A stretch of 64,000 nt of DNA, taken from positions 186,001 through 250,000 of the forward strand of contig NZ_BAAAXV010000001.1 of assembly GCF_039535785.1 (NCBI RefSeq). Reading direction: 5' to 3'. Shown one piece after another: positions 24,985 to 32,276 of this stretch. The notes below the pieces were generated by a model. The model searched no databases, had not been told where the DNA came from, and saw only the letters and a list, made by a program, of their open reading frames with translations. This DNA comes from Nonomuraea helvata. Lineage in GTDB: Bacteria; Actinomycetota; Actinomycetes; Streptosporangiales; Streptosporangiaceae. The first letter of the stretch is position 1; the number at the start of each line of letters is the position of its first letter. Made by a program: the position numbers and the translations under genes.

Positions 24985-25821
24985 ATGTTCGGCCGATCCC
25001 TTTACGCGACCTTCACGGTGATCGCGCTCGCCACCGCCGCCACGGCCTGCGGCGGCGGCCAGGACAGCTACGCCTCCGTCGTGGACAAGGCCAAGAACGA
25101 CAAGAAGCTGGTGATCGGCGTCAAGGCCGACCAGCCGGGGCTGGGGCTGCGCACGCCCGACGGCACCTTCGCCGGCTTCGACGTCGAGGTCGCCAAGTAC
25201 GTGGCCAAGCAGCTCGGTGTCGAGGCCAAGGACATCACGTTCAAGGAGACGGTGTCCGCCAACCGGGAGGCCTTCCTCGAGCAGGGCCAGGTGGACATGG
25301 TGGTGGCCACGTACTCGATCACCGACGCCAGGAAGCAGAAGGTCTCCTTCGCCGGGCCATACTTCGTGGCCGGGCAGGACCTGCTCGTCAGGGCCGACGA
25401 GGCGGCGCTGACCGGGCCGGAGACGCTGAACGGCAAGAAGCTCTGCTCCGTCGCCGGCTCCACCCCGGCGCAGAAGGTCAAGACGGAGTACGCCAAGGAG
25501 GTGCAGCTGCAGGAGGAGCGGACGTACTCGGCCTGCGTCGACCGCGTCCTCGGCGGCCAGCTCGACGCCATCACCACCGACAACGTCATCCTCGCCGGCT
25601 ACGCCGCGCAGCACGCGGGCAAGCTCAAGGTGGTCGGCAAGCCGTTCAGCACCGAGAAGTACGGCATCGGGCTGAAGAAGGACGACACGAACGGGCGCAA
25701 GGCGGTCAACGACGCGCTGGAGAAGATGTTCTCCGACGGCAGCTGGACGAAGGCGCTGCAGGCCAGCGTCGGCGCCTCCGGCTTCGCCCTCCCGCAGGCC
25801 CCCCAGCTCGAGCGGTACTGA
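24985..25821 (+). CDS. gluB: Glutamate ABC transporter substrate-binding lipoprotein
   Basis: The 278-residue family 3 binding protein has a lipoprotein signal (LATAATACGGG, lipid-modified Cys). The core reads LVIGVKADQPGLGLRTPDGTFAGFDVEVAKYVAKQLG and VVATYSITDARKQKVSFAGPYFVAGQDLLV. It delivers glutamate to GluCD. It lies 9 bp after gluA with AAGGAGC before the ATG. Confidence 0.93.
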   Translation: MFGRSLYATFTVIALATAATACGGGQDSYASVVDKAKNDKKLVIGVKADQPGLGLRTPDGTFAGFDVEVAKYVAKQLGVEAKDITFKETVSANREAFLEQGQVDMVVATYSITDARKQKVSFAGPYFVAGQDLLVRADEAALTGPETLNGKKLCSVAGSTPAQKVKTEYAKEVQLQEERTYSACVDRVLGGQLDAITTDNVILAGYAAQHAGKLKVVGKPFSTEKYGIGLKKDDTNGRKAVNDALEKMFSDGSWTKALQASVGASGFALPQAPQLERY

Positions 25822-25825
25822 TCGC

Positions 25826-26494
25826 ATGGAGGCACTGCTGACCGAACGCGACACGATCCTCGCCGCGTTCTGGATGACGATACGGCTGACGGCGGTCAGC
25901 GCGCTCGGCTCCCTGGTGCTGGGGACGCTGCTGGCCGCCATGCGGGTGGCCCCGCTGGCCTCCCTGCGCGCCGCCGCGAACTGCTACGTGACCGTGGCCC
26001 GCAACACCCCGCTCACCCTGGTGCTGCTGTTCACCGGCCTCGGCGTCGGGGCGAACCTCGGCGTCGAGCTGTCGGACGACATCGCGACCAACAACTACTG
26101 GCTCGCCGTCATCGGCCTGACCGCCTACACCTCGGCGTTCGTCTGCGAGGCCCTGCGGTCCGGGCTCAACACGGTGCCGGTCGGGCAGGCGGAGGCGGCC
26201 CGGTCGCTGGGGCTGGGCTTCGTCCAGACCCTGCGGCTGATCACGCTGCCGCAGGCGTTCCGCGCCGTGGTGGCGCCGCTGGGCAGCATCCTCATCGCGC
26301 TGACGAAGAACACCACGATCGCGCTGGTGGTCGGCGTGAGCGAGGCGTCCGTGCGGATGCGGGAGATGATCGAGACGTACGGGGACCAGGTCATCGAGAT
26401 CTTCCTCGGCTTCGCGGCCGGATTCGTGCTGCTGTGCCTGCCGATGGGGCTGCTGTTCGGCTGGCTGTCGCGGCGGATGGCGGTGGCTCGATGA
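25826..26494 (+). CDS. gluC: Glutamate ABC transporter permease
   Basis: The 222-residue His/Glu/Gln/Arg/opine-type permease has about five membrane helices and the cytosolic EAA loop VGQAEAARSLGLGFVQTLRLITLPQAFRAVVAPLG, which contacts the ATPase. It forms the channel with GluD. Its stop overlaps the ATG of a 16-codon mini-frame that bridges to gluD. Confidence 0.93.
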   Translation: MEALLTERDTILAAFWMTIRLTAVSALGSLVLGTLLAAMRVAPLASLRAAANCYVTVARNTPLTLVLLFTGLGVGANLGVELSDDIATNNYWLAVIGLTAYTSAFVCEALRSGLNTVPVGQAEAARSLGLGFVQTLRLITLPQAFRAVVAPLGSILIALTKNTTIALVVGVSEASVRMREMIETYGDQVIEIFLGFAAGFVLLCLPMGLLFGWLSRRMAVAR

Positions 26495-26541
26495 GCACCT
26501 TGGAGGTCCCCTTGGAGGTCCCCTTGGAGGTCATGGCATGA
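26491..26541 (+). CDS. 16-residue bridging open reading frame between gluC and gluD
   Basis: This frame encodes MSTLEVPLEVPLEVMA. Its ATG overlaps the gluC stop (ATGA) and its TGA overlaps the gluD ATG (ATGA), so ribosomes could pass from gluC to gluD without release. Each LEVP unit is encoded by a 12-bp repeat carrying GGAGG. It may be a translated coupling peptide or simply the by-product of Shine-Dalgarno duplication. It is too short to judge by composition. Confidence 0.4.
   Translation: MSTLEVPLEVPLEVMA
26498..26532 (+). repeat. Three tandem 12-bp repeats, each with a Shine-Dalgarno core
   Basis: CCTTGGAGGTCC is repeated three times (26498, 26510, and 26522 with the last bases changed). 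Each copy contains GGAGG. The third GGAGG ends 7 bp before the gluD ATG, the normal distance. The other two are redundant for initiation. Confidence 0.85.
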
Positions 26542-27335
26542 GTTACGCGAACCTCTACGAGACGCCCGGGCCGCGCGGCATCCGGCGCAACCGGCTGCTG
26601 GCGGGCGGCGTCGCGCTCGTGCTGCTGGCGCTGGCGTACGTGGTGTATGTGCGCTTCGACGCGAAGGACCAGTGGACGGCCGAGAAGTGGACGCCGCTGC
26701 TGCGCGGCGACGTCTGGGCCACGTTCATCCTGCCGGGCCTGGCCGGGACGCTGGGCGCGGCGGTGGCAGGGGTGATCCTGGCGGGGCTGTTCGGGCTCGT
26801 GTTCGCCACCGGCCGCCTGTCCGAGCACCGGTGGATCCGGGTGCCCGCGGCCGCGGTGGTGGAGTTCTTCCGGTCCGTCCCGCTGCTGCTGCTGATCTTC
26901 TTCGCGTTCTTCGGCTCGTACGTGCTCATCGGCGTGAACATCTCGGCCTTCGCCGCCGTCGTCTTCGGCCTGACCCTCTACAACGGCTCGGTGATCGCGG
27001 AGATCATCCGGGCCGGGGTGCAGAGTCTGCCCCGGGGGCAGGCGGAGGCGGCTTACGCGATCGGCATGCGCAAGGGGCAGGTCATGCGGCTCATCCTGCT
27101 GCCCCAGGCGTTCCGCGCCATGATGCCCGCCATCGTCAGCCAGTTCGTGGTGCTGCTGAAGGACTCGGCGCTGGGGCTCATCGTGGGCTACGACGAGCTG
27201 GTGGACCGGGGGCTGAACGGGATCGCGGCCAACTTCTCCAACGTCATTCCGGCGGCCATCCTCATCGCGGCCATCTTCATCCTGATCAACCTCTCCCTCG
27301 ACCGCCTGGCCCACCGCCTCGGCGCGGCCCGCTGA
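26538..27335 (+). CDS. gluD: Glutamate ABC transporter permease
   Basis: The 265-residue polar amino acid permease has an extended N-terminus before the first helix (residues about 22-42), several further helices, and the EAA loop RGQAEAAYAIGMRKGQVMRLILLPQAFRAMMPAI. It pairs with GluC. It is the last gene of the operon and ends before a convergent hairpin. Its start is set by the tripled GGAGG repeat. Confidence 0.93.
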   Translation: MSYANLYETPGPRGIRRNRLLAGGVALVLLALAYVVYVRFDAKDQWTAEKWTPLLRGDVWATFILPGLAGTLGAAVAGVILAGLFGLVFATGRLSEHRWIRVPAAAVVEFFRSVPLLLLIFFAFFGSYVLIGVNISAFAAVVFGLTLYNGSVIAEIIRAGVQSLPRGQAEAAYAIGMRKGQVMRLILLPQAFRAMMPAIVSQFVVLLKDSALGLIVGYDELVDRGLNGIAANFSNVIPAAILIAAIFILINLSLDRLAHRLGAAR

Positions 27336-27371
27336 CCCGCGGCCCACGACGGCCGGGATCGCCGCCCTCCG

Positions 27372-27402
27372 GGACGCGTGGGACGCCGGGCCACGCGCGT
27401 CC
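27372..27402. terminator. Hairpin between convergent gluD and exporter genes
   Basis: GGACGCGTGG pairs with CCACGCGCGTCC across a 9-base loop, with a 2-base bulge. It is followed by a second small hairpin, GGGCC-TTG-GGCCC (27404-27416). Together they fill the 93-bp convergent gap and could terminate both operons. Confidence 0.55.
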
Positions 27403-27428
27403 AGGGCCTTGGGCCCATCGGCAAGGCG

Positions 27429-29576
27429 TCACGACACGGCCCCGCCCACCGTCTGGGCGGCCACCAGTGCGGCGTAACGGCCTCCGCCGGCCAGCAGCCG
27501 ATCGTGGGTGCCCCGCTCGACGATGCGGCCGCCGTCGACCACCAGGATCAGATCCGCGTCGCGGATCGTGCTCAACCGGTGCGCGATGACGATGCGGGTC
27601 TGGGTGAGCCGGGCGAGGTGGCTCTCGATCGCCGCCTCGCTCTCGCTGTCGAGGTTGCTGGTCGCCTCGTCCAGCAGCAGGATCTTCGGCCGGGAGAGCA
27701 GGGCGCGCGCGAGGGCGAGCCGCTGCCGCTGGCCGCCCGAGAGTCCGGCGCCCTCGGTGAGCATGGTGTCGTACCCCATGGGCATCTGGCGGATCTCGGC
27801 GTCCAGGCGGGCCGTCCTCGCCGCCTCGGCGATCCGGTCGAAGGACGCGCCGGGGTCGTTGAGCGCGATGTTCTCCCTGATCGTGCCGGTGAAGAGCGAG
27901 GGGTCCTGGGTGACGACGCCGAACTGCCGCCGCAGCGTGCGCAGGTTGAGCTCGCTCACCGGCACCCCGTCATAGAGGATCTCGCCCGTGGTGGGCGTGT
28001 GGAGTGCCAGCAGCAGCCGGGCCAGCGTGCTCTTGCCCGACCCGGAGGAGCCGACCAGCGCGACCTTCTGGCCGGGCTCGATCTTCAGTGAGATGCCCTG
28101 GAGCGTCCACGGCGCCCGGGGGTCGTACCGGAATCCGACGTCACGCAGCTCGACCGCGCCGCGCAACCGCAGGACCTCGATGCCTTCGGCGGGTTCGGGG
28201 TCGGAGGCCAGGATGTCGGAGAGCCGGTCGAAGTGGGCGCCGGCCTGCTGGAGGCTCCGCATGCTCGACATGAGCGAGGCCAGCGGTGTGAGCGCGCCGA
28301 CGGCGATGGCGTTGAGCGCGAGCAGTGTGCCCAAGGTGAGCTCCCCGTCCAGCACCCGCCAGGCCCCGACCCACAGCAGGGCGAGCGGGGCGAGCACGCG
28401 GATGGCGCCGAGCGCCGCCTCCAGCAGGCCCTGGGTGACGCCGCCGCGAATGTCCGCGTTGAGCTGAGCGGTGAAGTTCGTGGACCACTGGTCGACCGCG
28501 TGCTTCTCGGCCCCGGACGCCTTGAGGGTCTCGATCCCTCCGATGGCCTGGATCAGCTGGCTCTGCGTCGCCGAGAGCGCGGTCAGCTCCTGCTGGGCGA
28601 GATAGTTGACGCGGCGGCTGGTCACCACCAGCAGCACGATCTGCACGAGGGCCACGCCGAGGAGGCACGCGCCGAACAGCGGGTCCTGCAGGGAGACGAG
28701 GACCAGGTACCCGACTGCCAGCGGTCCGTCCAGCAGGGCTGACAGGATCTGACCGGTCAGCATCTCCCTGAGCACCGCGACGCTGCCCGCCCTGGTGACC
28801 AGGTCTCCCGTGCCGCGCAGCGCGAAGTAACGGTACGGCAGGGCGATCAGGTGGGAGACCACTCCCCGGGTCAGCTCGGCGTCCGCTCCCGCCCTGACCG
28901 CGACCAGCAGGACCGAACGGAGCGCGCCGAGCACGAACTGCGTCACCGTGGCGAGCAGGATGCCCGCCCCGAGCACGCCGAGGAGCGCGTCGGCGCCCAT
29001 GGGCAGCACCCGGTCCACCAGCACCTGCGAGAACAGCGGCAGCACCAGGCCGAGCACCTGGAGCAGCAGCGAGGCGAGCACGACCTGCGCGAGCATGCCG
29101 CGCCGGCGCATGAGGAGATTCTTCAGGAACCCGCGCCGCCACGTGCGCGCCGCGCTGGAGCGCCCCCGTCTGAACGCCGGGCCCGGCTCGAAGGCCAGCA
29201 GGACGCCGGTGAATCCGGCGTCGAACTCCTCCGCCGTGAGCCTGCGCCGCCCCCGCGCGGGGTCCACGATGTCGACGCGATCGGGAGCCCAGCGCTCGAC
29301 CACCACGAAGTGGTTGAACTCCCAGTGGACGACGGCGGGCATGGGAATGCGGGCGAGGTCCTCGGGTTCCAGGGAGAAGGCCTTGGCGGTCAGCCCCGAC
29401 TCACGGGCGCCCGCCACGACGGCGAGCGCGCTGAGTCCGTCCCTGCCGACCTGGAGCCGGTCGGTGAGTTCGTGGAGCGAGACCCGGCGCCCGTGGAACG
29501 ACAGCACCATGGCCAGGCACGCCGCCCCGCACTCGGAGACGGTGTTCTGCAGCAGGACCGGCACGCGCCTGCTCAT
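27429..29576 (-). CDS. C39-peptidase ABC exporter (PCAT) of the RiPP locus
   Basis: The 715-residue protein has an N-terminal C39 cysteine protease (Cys16 in QNTVSECGAACLAMV, His in WEFNHFVVVERW, Asp in DIVDPARG), a six-helix exporter membrane domain, and an ATPase with Walker A GSSGSGKST, signature LSGGQRQR and Walker B ILLLDEATSNLD. Such proteins cut leader peptides after a double glycine and export the core. The precursor in this locus has a GG site, which fits directly. The start is the ATG at 29576 that overlaps the preceding small gene (ATGA); a 29-codon longer frame is rejected. Confidence 0.93.
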   Translation of the reverse strand: MSRRVPVLLQNTVSECGAACLAMVLSFHGRRVSLHELTDRLQVGRDGLSALAVVAGARESGLTAKAFSLEPEDLARIPMPAVVHWEFNHFVVVERWAPDRVDIVDPARGRRRLTAEEFDAGFTGVLLAFEPGPAFRRGRSSAARTWRRGFLKNLLMRRRGMLAQVVLASLLLQVLGLVLPLFSQVLVDRVLPMGADALLGVLGAGILLATVTQFVLGALRSVLLVAVRAGADAELTRGVVSHLIALPYRYFALRGTGDLVTRAGSVAVLREMLTGQILSALLDGPLAVGYLVLVSLQDPLFGACLLGVALVQIVLLVVTSRRVNYLAQQELTALSATQSQLIQAIGGIETLKASGAEKHAVDQWSTNFTAQLNADIRGGVTQGLLEAALGAIRVLAPLALLWVGAWRVLDGELTLGTLLALNAIAVGALTPLASLMSSMRSLQQAGAHFDRLSDILASDPEPAEGIEVLRLRGAVELRDVGFRYDPRAPWTLQGISLKIEPGQKVALVGSSGSGKSTLARLLLALHTPTTGEILYDGVPVSELNLRTLRRQFGVVTQDPSLFTGTIRENIALNDPGASFDRIAEAARTARLDAEIRQMPMGYDTMLTEGAGLSGGQRQRLALARALLSRPKILLLDEATSNLDSESEAAIESHLARLTQTRIVIAHRLSTIRDADLILVVDGGRIVERGTHDRLLAGGGRYAALVAAQTVGGAVS

Positions 29577-29752
29577 GACGAGATCCCGGACGCCACGACG
29601 AACGCGAGAGCGCCCCCGGCGGCGAGGAGCACGGCGACCAGGGCCCAGAGCAGCACGAACCACGCCCGCCGGATGACCAGCGGCTCACTCTCCCGGGCGG
29701 CGGGGTCGGCGTACCGGCGCAGCGCCTCTTCGCGGTAGACGGGGCGGCTCAC
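29573..29752 (-). CDS. Small membrane protein, probable truncated HlyD-type adaptor
   Basis: The 59-residue product has a charged N-terminus (PVYREEALRRYADPAARESEPLVI) followed by one transmembrane helix (AWFVLLWALVAVLLAAGGALAFVVA) and then stops. The N-terminal pattern, recruiting motif plus TM, matches the beginning of HlyD-family membrane-fusion proteins that partner C39 exporters, but the whole periplasmic part is missing. The GTG at 29752 overlaps the upstream stop (GTGA), and its own stop overlaps the exporter ATG, so it is tightly coupled on both sides and unlikely to be debris. ATG at 29764 is the alternative start. Confidence 0.65.
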   Translation of the reverse strand: MSRPVYREEALRRYADPAARESEPLVIRRAWFVLLWALVAVLLAAGGALAFVVASGISS

Positions 29753-30729
29753 GACCAGTGCCATTCGATCGACGCGCGCTCGCGGCGCTCGCCCAGCCAG
29801 GCGTCGAAGGCGGCCTGCCCCGCGGCGGCCAGGGTCGCGGTGTCGTCCTCGGCGGGCCGGCGTTCGATCACCGAGCCGGTGAGGAAGCCCTTCTCATGCC
29901 GGACGGGGCCGACGACGCTCCCGGGTTCGGCGCCCCGCAGAGGCTCGGGCAGTTCGCGCTCCCAGCGGTCGCCGACGGCCGCCTGGGCTTCACCGGGGGC
30001 CGTCGTGAGCGCGGCGATCAGCTCGGCGGGCGAGGCGGCGCCGAGGGGGGCCGGGCCTGTCACCCACAGAGCCCGTACCCTGGCGAACTCGGCGCGGTGC
30101 GCGGCGAGGTAGGCCGGCGCGAGCTCCGCCTCCTTGCGCCGCCGGAACCTGCGGCGGCGGGCTATGCCGCCGACATACTCCTCGAACTGCGGCAGGGACA
30201 TTCCGACCTGCTCCAGCCAGGCGACGGTCGCCGCGCGGTCGTGCAGGCCGCGCCCTCTGCGGAACTCGTCGGCCGCCGCTTGGAGGTCCTCACCGGCAAG
30301 CGGCTCGTCGTCGGCCAGCACCTCGTTGAGGACCAGGCACTGTTCGACGATCTCATCGTGCGGCGACATGGTGGTGCGGGAGAGCGAGCGCAGCATGGTG
30401 AGCGCCTGGGCCACGGACAGGTGAACCTGGTCCACGCTGACCAGCTGGCCCGCCGCCCAGTGGGTGGAGTGCTCGATCAGCCAGGGCACGCCCTCGTCGG
30501 CCGGGGCGGTCAGCGCGACCGTCCCGCCGTCCGGGTGTGCGAGCAGGAGGTCGTAGTCGACCACAGGTGTGCCGGGCCGGATGTCGACGACGAGCTGGGC
30601 ATCGGTTCCCGGGTGCTCCACCGTCCACTCCGCGGCGGTCCTGCGGGCCGCGTCCACGTGGGCGCGTCTGCGGGGCAGCCCGCGCAGCAGTTCGACGGCG
30701 GACTCCAGCACGGCGCCGAAGTCACTCAT
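29749..30729 (-). CDS. PpiC-related peptide maturation system protein (TIGR04500 type)
   Basis: The 326-residue soluble protein has a C-terminal quarter that follows the parvulin (PpiC) pattern: ELPEPLRGAEPGSVVGPVRHEKGFLTGSVIERRPAED, ending WLGERRERASIEWHW. The N-terminal two thirds are helical and unlike known domains. This arrangement matches the 'putative peptide maturation system protein' family found beside ATP-grasp peptide maturases and GG-leader precursors. It may bind or fold the precursor. AGGGAG lies 7 bp before the ATG. Catalytic prolyl isomerase activity is not established. Confidence 0.8.
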   Translation of the reverse strand: MSDFGAVLESAVELLRGLPRRRAHVDAARRTAAEWTVEHPGTDAQLVVDIRPGTPVVDYDLLLAHPDGGTVALTAPADEGVPWLIEHSTHWAAGQLVSVDQVHLSVAQALTMLRSLSRTTMSPHDEIVEQCLVLNEVLADDEPLAGEDLQAAADEFRRGRGLHDRAATVAWLEQVGMSLPQFEEYVGGIARRRRFRRRKEAELAPAYLAAHRAEFARVRALWVTGPAPLGAASPAELIAALTTAPGEAQAAVGDRWERELPEPLRGAEPGSVVGPVRHEKGFLTGSVIERRPAEDDTATLAAAGQAAFDAWLGERRERASIEWHWS

Positions 30730-30742
30730 GGGACTCTCCCTC

Positions 30743-31735
30743 TCACGCATGGGCGGCCGCCTGACCGGCGATCTCGTCGCGGGCGAGCCAGGCGGCGATG
30801 GCGTCGCTGATGGGCAGGCCTGTACGCATCTCGATGAACCCCCAGGCGCCGTTGGGATTGATCTCCAGGAAGACGTAGTCGCCTTCCGGTGTGAGGATCA
30901 GGTCGATCGCCCCGTATGTCAGCCCGAGCGAGGCGACCAGCTCGACGCACCGCTTCTCCACGTCCGCGGGGAGCGCGTGCGCGGCGTACCTGACCCGGTC
31001 GTCGTCGTAGTGACGCCAGTCCTCCCTGGCCGTCCGTGACGCCTGCGAGTCGATCTCGGCGGCGAACACCTCGTCCGCCACGACGATCACGCGCAGCTCC
31101 AGGGCCTTGGGCACGTACGGCTGAAGGATCACGGGCTCGTGCTGGAGCAGATGCCGTGAGGCGAGGTGACGGCGGGTCAGCACGGTCGTGTACGTGCGGT
31201 GGTCCTCGCCGTCGATCGTGAAGTTGTCGGAGTTGATCTGCTTGGTGATGAGCCTGCCCTCGGCGCGCTCGTACGCCGGGACCAGCTCGGCCGGATCGTT
31301 GGTGAACGACGTCTCCGGTACGGAGAAACCCATCGCCGCCGCGCGGGCCATATGAATGATCTTGTTGTGGGCCTGCCGCTCCGGCTCGCGCCGCGAGGGC
31401 AGCCATCGGGCGGGGACCAGGTCCCACGCTCCGTCCAGGAGGAACTGAGCCTGCCAGGCGACGTGCTCTCGATGGCTCGGCTCCGACACCTCGGCCGACG
31501 CCGCCGACCGGGTCGGACGCCTGCGCCACACGGCCGTCACCGTCGAAAGGTCGAGGGTGCCGTTCGCGGTGTGGAGTGTCATGCGGTGCTCTCCGCCCGC
31601 GAAGGCCACCGTGAGCCGGCTCCTGGCAGGGAACTCCCCGCTGTCCCACCAGGTCACCGGGATGTTCCGGCGCAGCAGCTTCGGCATCACCATGTCGACC
31701 GTGTCGTCCAGACGGTCGCTCAGTATGAGGATCAT
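30743..31735 (-). CDS. ATP-grasp ribosomal peptide maturase (MvdC/MvdD, graspetide-type)
   Basis: The 330-residue ATP-grasp ligase has an N-terminal domain (MILILSDRLDDTVDMVMPKLLRRNIPVTWWD; VTAVWRRRPT is typical of graspetide ligases), the ATP-binding lysine region ITKQINSDNF, QPYVPKALELRVIVVADEV, and the metal-binding set D278, E291 and N293 in IDLILTPEGDYVFLEINPNG. Such enzymes form ester or amide bonds between acidic side chains and Ser/Thr/Lys of a precursor. The start is the ATG at 31735; a GTG seven codons upstream lies beside the hairpin. The natural substrate is expected to be the 47-residue peptide 93 bp upstream. Confidence 0.9.
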   Translation of the reverse strand: MILILSDRLDDTVDMVMPKLLRRNIPVTWWDSGEFPARSRLTVAFAGGEHRMTLHTANGTLDLSTVTAVWRRRPTRSAASAEVSEPSHREHVAWQAQFLLDGAWDLVPARWLPSRREPERQAHNKIIHMARAAAMGFSVPETSFTNDPAELVPAYERAEGRLITKQINSDNFTIDGEDHRTYTTVLTRRHLASRHLLQHEPVILQPYVPKALELRVIVVADEVFAAEIDSQASRTAREDWRHYDDDRVRYAAHALPADVEKRCVELVASLGLTYGAIDLILTPEGDYVFLEINPNGAWGFIEMRTGLPISDAIAAWLARDEIAGQAAAHA

Positions 31736-31761
31736 GTTCCAGTCGCCTCGCTCCACGAAAT

Positions 31762-31788
31762 GGCGGAGCGGGACAGGCCCGCTCCGCC
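31762..31788 (-). terminator. Perfect hairpin between RiPP precursor and maturation genes
   Basis: GGCGGAGCGGG and CCCGCTCCGCC form a perfect 11-bp GC-rich stem with a 5-base loop. It lies 40 bp after the precursor stop and 26 bp before the ATP-grasp start codon. It probably acts as a partial terminator or RNA stabiliser so that more precursor than enzyme is made, as in many RiPP operons. Confidence 0.75.
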
Positions 31789-31828
31789 GTCGCTCAAGGA
31801 GATCGTGATCAAACTCGCCCGGTACGGG

Positions 31829-31972
31829 TCAGTTGTTGGTGCCCTCCCACTCGGCGGGCTTGCCACCGACGTACCAGGACACGGACATCCGGCCACCGGT
31901 CACGTCGCCCAGCTCGGCGTCGGTCAGCTCGGCACCGTCAACGGCAAGGTCGTTCAGCGAGATCTTCGGCAT
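31829..31972 (-). CDS. RiPP precursor peptide with double-glycine leader
   Basis: The 47-residue peptide has a leader MPKISLNDLAVDGAELTDAELGDVTGG (shown here as a name for residues 1-27) that has the acidic, amphipathic ELTDAEL-x-x-V-x-GG pattern recognised by C39 peptidases. The predicted core, residues 28-47, contains S30, S32, K38 and T45 as possible nucleophiles and E41 and E43 as the only side-chain carboxylates, plus two Trp and a GG turn. An ATP-grasp ligase could therefore make at most two side-chain links. GGGAG lies 5 bp before the ATG. A long upstream extension of the frame runs through the promoter and is rejected. Confidence 0.88.
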   Translation of the reverse strand: MPKISLNDLAVDGAELTDAELGDVTGGRMSVSWYVGGKPAEWEGTNN

Positions 31973-32052
31973 TTCGTCTCCCCTTCCACCGCTTCCGCGG
32001 TGTGTCTTCGTTCCCCCGGCGTTCCGTGGAACCTGTCGTGCTTGTGGTGACG

Positions 32053-32094
32053 AAGTTAGGGATGGCGACTTGAAGTGCACTTGGACCGGACTTG
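32053..32094 (-). promoter_or_regulatory. SARP-like promoter of the RiPP operon
   Basis: On the minus strand, CAAGTCC, CAAGTGC and CAAGTCG are spaced by exactly 11 bp (plus-strand ACTTG at 32068, 32079 and 32090). After the last heptamer come 7 bases and then TAACTT (32053-32058) as a -10. Direct heptamer repeats in 11-bp phase, about 8 bp from the -10 and replacing a -35, are the known signature of SARP/OmpR-type activators of actinomycete antibiotic clusters. The leader to the precursor ATG would be about 75 bases. No SARP gene is in the window. Confidence 0.7.
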
Positions 32095-32126
32095 GAGAGA
32101 CGCGCGATGCGCCGCCACGTGGCACA

Positions 32127-32276
32127 TCAGGCGCAGGTCTCGTGGGTGGCCGACGTGCTGGCCTCGGCAGCGGTTCGCGTGCCGCCTTCCGACCCGCTGT
32201 GAGGGACGAGCTCTATGATCAGTTCGTCCTGATTGTCGAGACTCGGAGAAGACGTCAATCTCATGCGCCGCGCCAT
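32127..32276 (-). CDS. Possible second small peptide gene upstream of the RiPP promoter
   Basis: A 49-residue frame on the same strand as the RiPP operon reads MARRMRLTSSPSLDNQDELI and ends TSATHETCA. It has an acidic hydrophobic block (DELIIELV), then a Ser/Thr/Gly-rich tail and a C-terminal Cys, reminiscent of leader-core layouts. AAGGA lies close before the ATG. However, it overlaps the 5' end of the DUF2809 gene on the other strand, and the window holds no lanthionine enzyme. This is a weak candidate. Confidence 0.25.
   Translation of the reverse strand: MARRMRLTSSPSLDNQDELIIELVPHSGSEGGTRTAAEASTSATHETCA

Noticed and set aside
32107..32202. 31-codon plus-strand frame in front of DUF2809
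   Set aside because: It has no ribosome-binding site or recognisable pattern, and it conflicts with the minus-strand promoter region.
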